Source: Helicostylum pulchrum (taxonomy: Eukaryota > Mucoromycota > Mucoromycetes > Mucorales > Mucoraceae). Taken from it: a DNA stretch of 64,000 bases. The notes beneath the pieces were generated by a model. It worked only from the letters and a program-made list of their open reading frames with translations. It searched no databases and had not been told where the DNA came from. This document shows positions 35,578-46,357 of the stretch, in pieces (the first letter of the stretch is position 1; each line of letters begins with the position of its first letter). Made by a program: the position numbers and the translations under genes. Location of the stretch: the NCBI GenBank assembly GCA_025677825.1, contig JAIXMO010000030.1, forward strand, positions 310,001 through 374,000, in the 5' to 3' direction.

Positions 35578-35753
35578 TTGTAGCTGTACGCAAAAAAAAA
35601 AAAAAAAAAAAAAAGAGAGAAGGAAAAAGGGTGTTTTTTTTACAAGCCTTTTAATTTATAAAAAGAAAAAAAAAGCGGCCACTTAAAAACATACTCTTTT
35701 CCTTTTTTTCATTATCTACAAACCAAAAAAAAAGAGAGAATAGAAGAAAACCA

Positions 35754-36824
35754 ATGTCTACACGATACCAAAAAGTAAATTAAAAAAGTAAAATAAATAC
35801 AGATACTTTTTTCTTAAAAAAAACTCTCTTAGTTGACAAATGCAGAAGAACAAGAAAATAACCCATCTAGTTCCAGTACACAAGAACAACAAATAACTGA
35901 TTTACAAGATTCGTTTGGAGAATCGTTTGATGAAGAGGAAGAGCACTCGACAGCTACAGATAGATTATTACCGCAAAGAACAGAAGTACCACAACCCTCA
36001 CAACCCATAGTACATAGAGGACCTGCTGTTTTACCAGTTTCAACAGACGGTGTATTTGCTAATATGTCAGCAAAGCCAGAAACAGAAAGTAATAAACTGG
36101 ATGAAACTCCTCCTGTAAGTGCTTTTTTTGAAAAGGGAGTTTATATATTTATAGGGGAATAACAATTCTTTTTTAGACGTATGAAGAAGCAGCTGCTGAT
36201 GCCACACCACCTTACTGGCAAACTACGATTATCGCTCCAGCTGGTATGGGCGATATGATCTTGGTAGAAGGTATGCCTGTTGGTAGTATATTCTCTTTCT
36301 TTTGGAATTTATTAAGTATGTGCGTGTATATTATTATAATCTATTTTTACTTACTTTATGAGTAGTATCCGCAAGCTTTCAATTTGTTGGATTTATGTTG
36401 ACCTATTTATTACATACATCGCATGCATCAAAGGTATATCAATTGAAACCATTTTATCGTTAAATATTAATATTTCATTTCAGAACGGTTCACGGACTGG
36501 TTTAGGTGTATCTCTAGTTCAAATGGGCTTTTATATACGTAGTCGTAAGTGGTATCTATTATCAGATTGTAACACCAAAATAATTAATCTCTACTCTCTT
36601 TCTCAGGTGGTACATTAGAAGATGACGAATATTTCTATAGTGGCCAAGAAACTGATTCTAAGGCTTCCACTAAAAAAGAAGACGGAACAGATGCTGATAT
36701 AATTGCTTACCTCTTAATGATGTTGGGTTGGTTTATCATTATTCGCGCGTTGGCTGATTATTTTAGAGCAAAACAAATGGAGAAAATTATTTGTTCTGAG
36801 CCCACTGTTGATTCCATAGTATAA
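35754..36824 (+). CDS. BSD2/NDFIP-like PPxY adaptor membrane protein
   Basis: Six exons: 35754-35774, 35833-36114, 36177-36315, 36366-36433, 36484-36544 and 36607-36824, total 262 aa. The N-terminal ~120 residues are acidic and disordered. The exon 2-3 junction creates PPTYEEAAADATPPYW, containing PPxY motifs that bind WW domains of NEDD4/Rsp5 ubiquitin ligases. Three hydrophobic segments follow (IFSFFWNLLISASFQFVGFM; GLGVSLVQMGFYI; IIAYLLMMLGWFIIIRALADYF). This matches the DUF2370/Ndfip family, Golgi-endosome adaptors that bring Rsp5 to membrane cargo such as metal transporters. The start is on a 21-nt exon reached by splicing. Confidence 0.88.
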
Positions 36825-38086
36825 AATAAAAAAAAAAAGACTTGCACCTGTTTTAAGCGTATTTTTTTATTATTATTAGCTAAATAAAATCAAACTCTTA
36901 GTTCAACTAGAAAGTAAACACGTATATACGTATTTTCATTCTAGTATCCATCCCTCACAGGACGTAGACCTGGTTTGATATCGTGAGGGACAAACTTTCT
37001 TTGCTACTATTAACCTCATGCAAGACTCTAATCACTTATAACAGTGAAACGTATAGCTAGTAGAAAGACGTAACTCGCCAGAATTAGGCACGCGCCAAAG
37101 CACTTTACAGTTCCTCTTATATACGAAGTAGTATACCTAAAGCTGAAACGGTCGCTCCCTACAGCATATAAAACGTCATGTATTTAATTAACAAGAAAGT
37201 TTGGAACGAATCGACCGAAAACCTGTAGAGGGGTATTATAAAGCAGAAAAAGGCCCATGTAACTGATTTCTTTCTTTTTACCAAGAAGAAAACGTCCGTC
37301 AAAAAAACCAAAATGTACCAGATGACTATAACATTGTCCCAAGTTTCATAAAGCAATTCCAATTGCTATAAAAAGAACTAGTTGTTAGAAAAAAGAGTAA
37401 GAGGAAATAGCCATCTAGTAAAGAAAACCATCTAGTAAAGTAAAGAAAGGTAGGAGGGGTTGGGGTTTAATCGCAATGTGAAGCTCTTTTTCGCCGGGTT
37501 CTTCGTTAAAGAAGAAAAAAAGTTTTTTATTTTGTTTCGATTGAACCTCCTTACTTACCAAACAGTTAAGGAAAGTAAGGTGATTGGATGAAACGAAAGA
37601 TGACGTCAGTTTTAATTTCTACTCGTTATATTTGAGTTACATCTTCAAAACATATTTCTAAATCATTTGTACTGTTTACGCATATGAATCGTTATAACTG
37701 ATTAAAAGTACATATGATACGGATTTAGCTACGTATACACAATGGCATTGAAAATTAACTCGTTTAAAGTGGTACAAGACATTTTGATTGCAATTACGGC
37801 TTGTAATAACATGATAAATTTACAGTGAACTTGTTTTTTTTTTGTAAAGCGGCCATAAAAATAACTAAAATGTCAATTTTAGGATAGATCTTTTATAAAG
37901 AGCACGCGTATACGAAATTTAATCATTAGCCTTTTAGTATATACTCAACTAGTAGCTTTTTTACATAAAAGAAAAGTAAGGGTGCTGTCGGGTCATTTTA
38001 CTGATTTTCGGCCTTCATACATTAATCTTTTTTTTTTTTTTTTTTTTTCTACTTCTACTTCTTTTTATTAATCTATAGCTATTAAT
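36825..38086. other. Intergenic, no gene seen
   Basis: About 1.26 kb with no supportable frame. It includes an inverted repeat TCCCTCAC (36951-36958) / GTGAGGGA (36983-36990) with a 24-base loop, a CRE-like site at 37601-37608 and a 21-base T run just before the small gene at 38087. Confidence 0.45.
37601..37608. promoter_or_regulatory. CRE/ATF-like palindrome TGACGTCA
   Basis: A perfect 8-base CRE site, the binding sequence of bZIP (ATF/CREB) factors, lies ~480 bp upstream of the small gene at 38087. A perfect 8-mer can arise by chance in 64 kb, so its role is only suggested. Confidence 0.3.
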
Positions 38087-38296
38087 ATGGATCAAACTCA
38101 AGTTAAACCGATTCGTGAAAGGTTTCGCCTCGAGAGAGAGATACTTCAATATATTACAAAATTTTGGGAAATGGATTCGCGATACACTTTGGGCTTTATT
38201 GAAAACAAAAATGACTTAAAACCACAATGTAAAGGTTTAACAAATATAGAACTTCATCAAGTATTGGATATTATCCAGGACTATTATAGATTTTGA
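38087..38296 (+). CDS. Small hypothetical protein (69 aa)
   Basis: An ATG frame of 69 aa following a T-rich leader typical of genes in this window. The protein is charged and helical (IRERFRLEREILQYITKFWEMD, then LKPQCKGLTNIELHQVLDII). Its composition is normal and free of the poly-Lys/Phe seen in noise frames. No family is recognised and there is no signal peptide. It stands alone between two long gene-free stretches. Confidence 0.45.
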   Translation: MDQTQVKPIRERFRLEREILQYITKFWEMDSRYTLGFIENKNDLKPQCKGLTNIELHQVLDIIQDYYRF

Positions 38297-39121
38297 ATAT
38301 AATCTAAATCTTTGATATTAAAATAAAAATCGACTGTAATTAGGTACTTGTTATGATACTTGTCAAAAGTAGCTAGTGGTCACTACATTTTTATTGCTAT
38401 ATCCATTATAAGTAACTATTAACAACAACAAAAATACTTTTCTTCATATCTTTGCCAAAGAGTAAACCGTGTACTTGTATTTTATTACATCCTATTCGCA
38501 GCTAGAAAAAATAAATAGATGTAGCACATTATCATATTTTTTTAGCAGCACTGTAATCAAGTCGTTTTCCTGAATGGTAAATTTGGAAAGGGCGTTTCAT
38601 AAAGGTGCAACGTAGCACCACCATACATATCAAAAGGTACATAATTTAGCTAATCTTTATTGTATTGTTAAATAACATGATACCCGAATAAAGAGTTGCT
38701 GTAATTTAGTTTGAGTGTGGTTTATCGATACTTTTGTAGCAAGCAAAAGGTATATATTAGTGCCTTTAAAGAGGTCATAGTTTATGCTTTTTTTTTAAAA
38801 AAAAAGCTATGAGTATCACCTGGTTGTTTTGGACAACTCTAAAATTCGAAAAAAAAAAAGCATTCGATAACGTTCAATGATAGCTTAAATCGTCCTACTG
38901 GAATTCGTTTGAGAATTTAAAACGTTAATATTCTTTTTTCCTGCTAAAATCGGGGTTTGATAAAGTGAACATCATCCATGACGGCTCAATTACTTTGCCC
39001 GGTATCCGAGATAGCTAAAAAAGAGAAACCCAAATACAAATTTCTTTTTTTTCTCTCTTCTCTTTTTTTTTTTGCTTTTGTTTATATATCTTGTTCATTT
39101 TTTTATACTACTACTACTTTC
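38297..39121. other. Intergenic, promoter side of the LEA2-like gene
   Basis: No gene seen in ~825 bp. A short inverted repeat around TTTTTTTTAAAAAAAAA occurs near 38791-38805, and a CT/T-rich stretch lies upstream of the next start. Confidence 0.4.
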
Positions 39122-40196
39122 ATGTCAAATATTCAACAAGAGCCTTTACGTCAACCACCTACGTTGCCTGTTCACTATGATCAAATGTCACCGTCACCAA
39201 CGTCCACAGTAAAACGTCAACCTATAGATGAAAGCTTAAAGTATAATAATGAAAAGACAGGTAAAAAAGATAAATATTTTCTGTACTATTAAAAATAGTT
39301 CTAATTAATGTCAAATTTTTTCTATCTTAGAACGTAATGAAATACCAGAATTGGGTGCACAACACGATTTAGAAAGCACAGGCGGACTTGTGGAAGGAAG
39401 AAAAAGGAAACGACGTATGGAAGGTAGAAACTGTTGCGCAAGATGTATGTGTTGCGCATGCTGCCTTCCGGTATGGGCGACGTATATTGTATGGTTTATT
39501 ATTATATCTATTATTATTGTAATTGTTGTGATTGGTAGTATAGCAGGAACATTTGTTATGCCAACCATCGATATAGGAGACATCACTTCAAGTCCTACAG
39601 CTGGTTCACAAATTACATTCGTTGGAGACGGATTAAATATTAATTTTGGTTTGGTTATCAAAGTCAACAATCCAAACCTCCTGAGTATTGACTTAAGCGA
39701 TATTGAAGCAGTCGTAAGTAGTTCTAGACTAAAAAAAATATAAATTATTGAAAGGGTGTGTGTAACCAACTTATTTTTATACATATAAAAAGGCGTTTTA
39801 TCCGAACAAGAAGGGTGGGCATACACAAATTGGTGGAGGTTACTTGGCACAGAAATTTATACCTAGCCGTACTGATCTTAATTTTACCTTTCCCTTTGCA
39901 ATTCAATACAATCCAACTTATGATACTGACCAGTCTGTATTGAGCGATCTTGCAGAGAAATGTGGTTTAACGGGTGGTGCGAAATCCGATATCACGATTG
40001 ATTATACAATACGGTTCCAAGCAAAAGTATTAGTTATTAAAGTTCACCCAACGATATCATCATCGGCTACTTTTGCTTGTCCACTTGATGTAAATATTAT
40101 TTTTATTTTATTTATACATTTTTTAACTCTATTTCTTTTTGGTATTTTTAGAGCGGCGCGATGCCTGGACTTGGAGATGGAACAATAACCATATAA
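39122..40196 (+). CDS. LEA2 (LEA14-like) domain single-pass membrane protein
   Basis: Four exons: 39122-39260, 39331-39713, 39793-40089 and 40152-40196, total 287 aa. The N-terminal ~95 residues are cytosolic and end in a Cys/Arg cluster (GRNCCARCMCCACCLPVW) that could be palmitoylated. One membrane span follows (YIVWFIIISIIIVIVVIGSIAG). The outer part is a LEA2/WHy-like beta domain with GDGLNINFGLVIKVNNPNLLSID and SDITIDYTIRFQAKVLVIKV. This layout is seen in fungal LEA14-domain proteins of unknown exact function, perhaps vacuolar or plasma-membrane. The final exon is only 45 nt. Confidence 0.85.
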
Positions 40197-40982
40197 TAGT
40201 TTTCTACTTGGCGATGGCAACACCAATGACGAAACTACACTCGCACAAACACACACAAAAAAAGGAAACATGTTTTTTTTTAGAAAAAAAGAAAAATATT
40301 GAACTGATAGACCCTTTTTTTAAAAAAAGAAAAAAAACACTGTATATATACCGCCGCCGCAAAAACAGAACAAAGAAAAAAAAAACCAAAAACCAAATCT
40401 GTAAATTTTTTTAATAGCACTTTTTTTTAAAAAAATAAAAAAAAGTAAGGCTTTTTTACGCACCTCTTGGCGGTCTGAGATCATAATAACTAATAATTTC
40501 TAAGCAAAGTAAAACGTAGGTTACCTTTTTTGACATAGAATCAAGGCTATCTTGCATTGTTTAATTTTTTTTAGATCCCTTTTCTATTTAGCGTAGGATC
40601 GACATAATATAGTCTATCTTTTTCTTGGGATCGACTAAACTAAATGTTAGACCGCTTTTACATTTGAAGATTGTCGTCATTTTGAATAGATTTTAAACAG
40701 TGAGATATTTTAGCTGCTATCTATTGTACCTATGGATCGGGAGTTGATGCAATACGTACTCTTTTTGAGAGCGAAACATAGGAGTTTAAACGCTTAATAG
40801 ATCCGACTCTTTTGATGTATCAGATGTAAATCGGCAACACCAAATTGGTCTTGAACAGTAATAAGGCCCTTGGGTCGCATTTTGCTAAATATCGGCTTTT
40901 AAACTAAACTTAACACGACCTTTAGGGATGCGCATGATTTTTTTTTCGAAGTTTCAAAAATAGACGTTTTTATATATAAAAA
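40197..40982. other. Intergenic, no gene seen
   Basis: 3' flank of the LEA2-like gene with long A and T runs (40256-40440), then ~500 bp of AT-rich sequence without an open frame of useful length. Confidence 0.4.
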
Positions 40983-41458
40983 ATGTCGAATCTTGTCAAA
41001 CAAACAAATCAATATAAAAAACAGCTGTTTCAAGTTAGTCCTTCCAATCAACGTAATAGAGAAACTTTAGCTACCAGGTATTTCTTTTCCCATTAATCCT
41101 CAATAAGTACTAACCGTGCATGCCATAGGTTTCTGGACAGTAGAGAGTCCCCTAGAGATTAGACAGCTATTAATTTCCTAACTAATGCGATTTTTAAGGA
41201 ACGATCCTGAATGCTCTAAACGTATAGCGCATCAGCGCTTTGCGAAGGATTATGTCAGAAACTTCAATCAGTGGTTTAGTAAAGAAGCAACAGGTAATAA
41301 TATTTTCTCTATTAGTCACTGGAAATCAAAAATATGACTTATTATGCTCCGTATTAGACGTTAAATACAGTTAGATGTGAGTAGATACCAAGAGAAGAAA
41401 ATTGCTAAAATAGAACAACGTAAAAACTCCAGAAGAGTAGCAAAGGCTGAAGAATAAA
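40983..41458 (+). pseudogene. Degenerate or unresolved small multi-exon gene
   Basis: An ATG at 40983 opens MSNLVKQTNQYKKQLFQ..SNQRNRETLATR, ending at a good donor (CAG/GTATTT, 41078-41084). Acceptors and branch points follow (TACTAAC, then CCATAG; CTAACTAATG then TTTAAG). Later coding-like blocks read LRNDPECSKRIAHQRFAK, DYVRNFNQWFSKEAT and, last, YQEKKIAKIEQRK ending in VAKAEE and a TAA at 41456-41458. I could not connect these exons in one frame, so it is either a real small basic protein with unusual splicing or a decayed gene. No family recognised. Confidence 0.35.
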
Positions 41459-41482
41459 ATATTAATTTTTATACGAATGCAT

Positions 41483-41847
41483 CTATCTTTTATGTTTTTC
41501 GATTACGTGTTTTAAGCAGTATGTAAGTTTGTCATATTTTGATTGTTTCTTATTAAATGCATCCAAAAAGGCTTGAAATAATATTCGTACCATTTTGTCG
41601 TAAGAGAATCGATAAGGTGTCAATTCCTTTATACCATGACCAATACACATGATCGTTTCTAAAAGGTGTTAAACATAATAGCACGTATATAAAAAAAGAT
41701 ACAGCTTACGAAATATAAAGTCGTCATTAGATCCCTTTGATTTAGCTGGTATTTGTATTTCTATTCTTAACGCAGCGACGTAAAAGTTATTGTAAAGATT
41801 GCGGTTAATAGTGTTTCGAGAATTAAATCTGGAATCAAAGAGTATAT
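41483..41847 (-). pseudogene. 3' exons of an orphan gene
   Basis: Two minus-strand exons, 41710-41847 and 41483-41658, join in phase and end in TAG. They read ILFDSRFNSRNTINRNLYNN, YVAALRIEIQIPAKSKG, then ETIMCIGHGIKELTPYRF and LFQAFLDAFNKKQSKYDK to the stop. Composition is clearly protein-like. No family is recognised. The 5' part is missing or separated by repeat copy B (41968-42330); upstream there is an acceptor (TTCAG) but no donor in matching phase could be found. Confidence 0.35.
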
Positions 41848-41967
41848 CTGAACTGGCCGCTTACATTGACCAGCCCTTTAGGGACCCTATGGGAGGGCTG
41901 CTACTGCTGGCTTTTTTTTAGCTGTATTGCTATATAATATTATATAGGGAATCTTTTAGTACACGTA

Positions 41968-42330
41968 CTATTTACACGCTCAGAAAAGAAGGTGCGGTAC
42001 ATTATTTTTTACTTACCTTTATAAAGCATCTTTTAAAAAGTAGCTCGATTTATATACGCAATCATAGTCGTGGTGGGCCATATTTGAGCGCTCGTAACAA
42101 GTGCTCTTATGCAAGGCTATCTCTCGAGGAAGAACAGCATCCTTTTGTACAGACATTAGAAAGAAAACAAAAGCACTAAAAAAAGCAGAATAATCGATAT
42201 AACATATAAATATGTACATAAGAAAAAAAGCGCTTCCTGGTATACACAGTAAAAAAGAAAAGAAAAGTGGGTATTTATGATTACTTATGATAAAATACAG
42301 AGTCTATATTTGCTCGTGTGATTTATTTAA
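41968..42330 (-). repeat. Dispersed repeat copy B
   Basis: Homologous to 28872-29275 (copy A). On the minus strand it keeps a better reading frame than copy A: FFLMSVQKDAVLPREIALHK, then STCYERSNMAHHDYDCVY, and a donor-like AAAG/GTAAGT after it. Both copies share the putative intron and its acceptor (GTGTAAATAG), so the repeat is best read as an exon plus intron of a multicopy gene. Confidence 0.55.
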
Positions 42331-42432
42331 TCAATGCTGCTTTTTTCGCTCGCTATGGAGTATCTGTTTATCTGTTTTTGAATTTAGGTATTACAGTACC
42401 AGCATAAAACATTTTCGTGCAATCAATAGGAT

Positions 42433-43346
42433 CTATGCTTTCAGGTTTTTTCGTTTGAGATACGTTTCGTTTGCTATCTCGAGCTTCTTTCTAGCTCTTC
42501 TAAGTATCCTTGTTGTCTTATCATTCGGTCTTTTTCTCGTAGAGAAAACCTGATTCAAGTACTCAGAAAAACTGCTGTTACTAGACTCAATATCATTTAG
42601 AAATGCAGATTTATACTGAACTTTTTTTTTGGCTTTTTTTTCGGCTGTTTTTTACTTACTGAAAGCCAAAGGTTGGTCTAAATCAATTGACCTGTTGGTG
42701 GTTAGTGTGTCAAGCATATATTTTATATATAAATAAGTATGTGTAGTACCTGTAATCTGATAGAATACATCATTTGGCAATCGTTGTAGAATAATATAAT
42801 CCAGTAATAATATACAGAATGATTCCTCACCCAAACTATATAAAAAGTGCAAAAAGCTTAATTTTCTTTTACATACCAAGATGAGACCGCGTTCCAAGCT
42901 TCACTATCCTTCATTTGCTCCAGAACTGTTCTTTCAATCTTGTGCGAGAGTTTTGGAACGTAAAATGGGGTTTTAATGTTCATTCCAGAATTCAAAGCAT
43001 TGTTCACGTTTGAATCGTTAATCATAAAAAATGCTAAACGGTCCAAAACCTATTTAAAACTGTTTTTTTAGTTCACGTAAAGAGGTACTTTTTTTTCTTA
43101 CGTACCTTAGATAGCTCAGGAAAACGGTTTGCTTCCATACAATGCAAAATAAAATTTTTTATCGGCAACAAACTTTTGCCACCTTGAAAAGGTATCACAA
43201 TCACGATTGGATGCAATGACTATATGTGTTTTCGGTAAGTTGTTTAGGTTTACTGCTTCACATTGATCAATGTTATTTCCGAGGTAATATTCAAGCGTTT
43301 GTGCCGGCCTAAACAGTCGATACAAGTATTCAGGTACTTGCCACAT
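42433..43346 (-). pseudogene. Orphan multi-exon gene, probably frameshifted
   Basis: From an ATG at 43346 the minus strand reads MWQVPEYLYRLFRPAQTLEYY and NLNNLPKTHIVIASNRDC, then appears to change frame at about 43185 to continue PFQGGKSLLPIKNFILHCME and NRFPELSK. A good intron (GTACGTAAG...AAATAG) leads to VLDRLAFFMINDSNVNNALN and LSHKIERTVLEQMKDSEAWN. A further exon reads LGEESFCILLLDYIILQRLP, and a last one FLNDIESSNSSFSEYLNQVF with a basic tail ending NLKA and stop at 42433. No known family. Either a +1 shift makes it a pseudogene or a tiny intron was missed. Confidence 0.4.
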
Positions 43347-44314
43347 TTTTTTTGTTGTTGTTGTGAAAGAAATAAAGAAAAAGAGAAATAGAAGGCCCCC
43401 ATTCCATACCTACGTTTTGGTTTCTAGACTTAGAAAAAAAAATATGTGGATTAGAATGAGACAAAAAGCAAATCTGTGACATTTTTTGGGTACACGTACC
43501 TTTATAAAGAGCCCATAATAACTTATCCTTGTGCTAGCTTATGCCCGGCGGTTGATTGAGGAAGAACCCTATTATTTTGTATGACGATAGACAATAAATA
43601 TAGATTCCTTTAAAAAGTGCACATATAAAAAAAGATTTGCTGGCGGTGGCGTACATTGTAAGGTAAAAGGGATAAAATAAATACAGCTTCGACTGATGAA
43701 ATGGTGGGTGCGTCACTTTTACTCATGTTCTATTTAATCATTTTTTGCACACTTATTTCATGCAAGAAATTAAAAAAAAAAGAGCGTGTAACAAAAAAAG
43801 CAAATTGGTGTCAGTAGATGTTTTCACCGTATAGCATACAATATCGTTAAAAGAATAAAATTGAAGTATCTACCAAAACCTTTGTCGAATAAAATATATA
43901 ATGATCAATTGTAATATTCAAATTTTCGTCGAGCGGTAGTATTGATATCACCCTCATGGTGTAGAGTATAGTATCAAAAATATTTTCCTTGAAGTTTAAA
44001 ATAGGGGCGAATAATGATACATATAAGAATTTATCTTAATCGCATCACTGATTATTATGTCAGAATTTGAAAGTACGCATGGTGCTCTTACTTAACCAAT
44101 CAGGTCTACTAGTTTCAGTTAACCATTTGCAAGAAAACAGAGTATTGGAGGGGGTGCGAACCAGGCCATAGAAGGAAAAAATGAGTCACAATAACTGGTG
44201 AATTCATTTACCAATTAAAAAACCGCCTTCTTCGTTTTCAAGATAACAAGCAAGAAACCTTGATTTTTAAAAAAAATCTTTCTTCTCCTTTTTAACTAAA
44301 AAAAAAAAGTAACA
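43347..44314. other. Accessory intergenic region with repeat copy C
   Basis: 5' side of the orphan gene and of threonine synthase. Holds the weakest copy of the dispersed repeat (43475-43755) and otherwise AT-rich sequence with no open frame worth reporting. The THR4 start is preceded by a pyrimidine-rich block at 44270-44305. Confidence 0.4.
43475..43755 (-). repeat. Dispersed repeat copy C (diverged)
   Basis: Shares with copy B the blocks GACATT/TACATTTTTT, TACCTTTATAAAG, GAGGAAGAAC and, at the far end, CTATTTAATCATTTTT with copy A. It is much more diverged, so it is an older copy. It lies just upstream of the orphan gene that starts at 43346. Confidence 0.4.
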
Positions 44315-45966
44315 ATGCAATATAGATCTACTCGTGGTCAAGCCAAGAACTACTCTTTCGAGGAAGCTGTCATGACAGGTTTGGGACCTGACGGAGGTCT
44401 CTTTATTCCTCAAGAAATTCCTACTTTACCTAGTAACTGGCGTCAAGCCTGGTCTCAATACAGTTTCCAACAGTTGGCTGTCGAGATCTTGTCCTTGTAT
44501 ATTGACGATTCCGAAATTCCTCGTGCTGATCTTACTAACCTTGTCGACCGTTCTTACGCTACTTTCCGTGCTGAGGACGTTACCCCTCTTTTCAAGGTGC
44601 GTGATGGTCTTTATGTTATGGAGTTATTCCATGGTCCTACTTTTGCTTTCAAGGATGTTGCCCTTCAATTTGTTGGTAACCTCTTTGAGTACTTTTTGGA
44701 ACGTAAGAACAGAAATGAAACTAGCGGTAAAACTCATCGTTTAACTGTTGTCGGTGCTACTTCCGGTGATACCGGCAGGTAATATATAAATTGTAAATAT
44801 ATGATTATGTAAAACTAAAAATCTATCTCATTAGTGCTGCTATTTATGGTCTTCGTGGAAAGAAGAATGTTTCCGTCTTTATTCTTCACCCTAATGGTCG
44901 TGTCAGTCCTATCCAAGAAGCTCAAATGACTACTGTCTTGGATAAGAACGTTCACAACTTGTCTGTTGAAGGTACATTTGATGATTGTCAAGATATTGTC
45001 AAGAACTTATTCGGTAACAAAGAGTTCAATACCCGTCATCATTTGGGTGCTGTCAACTCTATCAACTGGGCTCGTATCTTGGCCCAAACTGTTTACTATT
45101 TCCAAGCTTACTTCAGTCTCTTGCGTTCATTAAACATTGATCCCGCTTCCGCTGAAGCTGACAAGATCAACTTTGATTTCTCTGTACCTACTGGTAACTT
45201 TGGTGATGTTTTGGCTGGTTATTATGCTTACCGTATGGGTCTCCCTACCAACAAATTGTTGATTGCTACTAATGAAAACGATATTCTTTACCGTTTCTTT
45301 GCTTCTCAAGCTTACGAAAAGCAAACTGGTGAGGATGGTGGTGTTAAATCTACTTTATCCCCTGCTATGGATATCTTGGTTTCTTCAAACTTTGAACGTT
45401 TGTTATGGTATCTTGCTCGTGAATCCGAGTCAGATGAAGGTAAGACTGAGAGTGAAGAGTTGTGTGATAAGGCCGGTCAAACCGTTGCCCGCTGGATGCA
45501 AGAGCTCAAGGATCAAGGTGTTTTCCGTGTTGCTGATAAGGCTGTCTTAAAGGCCCGTGAGATTTTCGATGCTGCTCGTGTTACTGATGTTGAGACCTCC
45601 GCTGGTATTCGTGATTTCTATCAACCCAAGAATGCTAACCAAACTCCTTACGTTCTTGATCCCCATACTGCTGTTGGTGTTGTTGCTGCCGAGAAATTGA
45701 TCGAGCGCAACAACCTCAAGACTTACCCTGCTGGTCCTGATATTCTCATCTGTTTAGCTACTGCTCATCCTGCCAAGTTCTCTGAAGCCGTCGAAAACTC
45801 TCTCAAGAACGTTGCTGGATTTAACTTTGAAAAGGATGTTTTACCTACTGAATTCATCGGTTTATTAGAAAAAGAACGTAGAGTTTCTTATGTTGAACGT
45901 GCCGATCCTCAATTAATTATCGAAGTCATCGAGAAGGAATTACGTGAAGAGGGTATCTCTTTCTAA
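44315..45966 (+). CDS. THR4: Threonine synthase
   Basis: Exons 44315-44778 and 44835-45966 give 531 aa, the size of fungal enzymes. The PLP-binding Lys (about residue 113) lies in LFHGPTFAFKDVALQ. Other family motifs are STRGQAKNYSFEEAVMTGL at the N-terminus, VVGATSGDTGSAAIYGLRG, NSINWARILAQTVYYF and VPTGNFGDVLAGYYAYRMG. Role: converts O-phosphohomoserine to threonine in the cytosol, last step of threonine synthesis. Codon choice is biased to the C/T-ending major codons seen in EEF2, suggesting good expression. It is convergent with the CAF120-like gene. Confidence 0.97.
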
Positions 45967-46178
45967 GAAAAAAAAACTATTAAATTAATCATCCATACAT
46001 CCTGCAAAGAAAAAACGCAAATCATTATATATCTCATAGATCGTTCCCTTTATCTAAATAATAATAAAAAAAAATTACTTATTTTTTTTAGTACACAATG
46101 GTAATATTAAATTTGATCTATTTATATGAATGTGTGTGCGGGGTGAGGGGGGGAGGGGAATTCTTTTATTAAAATATA

Positions 46179-46321
46179 CTAATTATTATGACGGGGTATG
46201 GGAGGTTCTTTTGCACCAAGAGGAACATCATCGTCTTCATCATCTTCATCAATATGACCGTTGAATCGATTATTTCCGTACATGGCCTGTTGCTGTTGGT
46301 TCCACATTGGATATTGACCGT

Positions 46322-46357
<36 letters not shown>

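Noticed and set aside
35833..36162. A TTG-started frame as a separate gene
   Set aside because: It is exon 2 of the BSD2-like gene; the true ATG is on a 21-nt exon at 35754.
36951..36990. Inverted repeat TCCCTCAC/GTGAGGGA as a terminator or small RNA
   Set aside because: Eight-base arms with a 24-base loop, no other support; fungal terminators do not need such hairpins.
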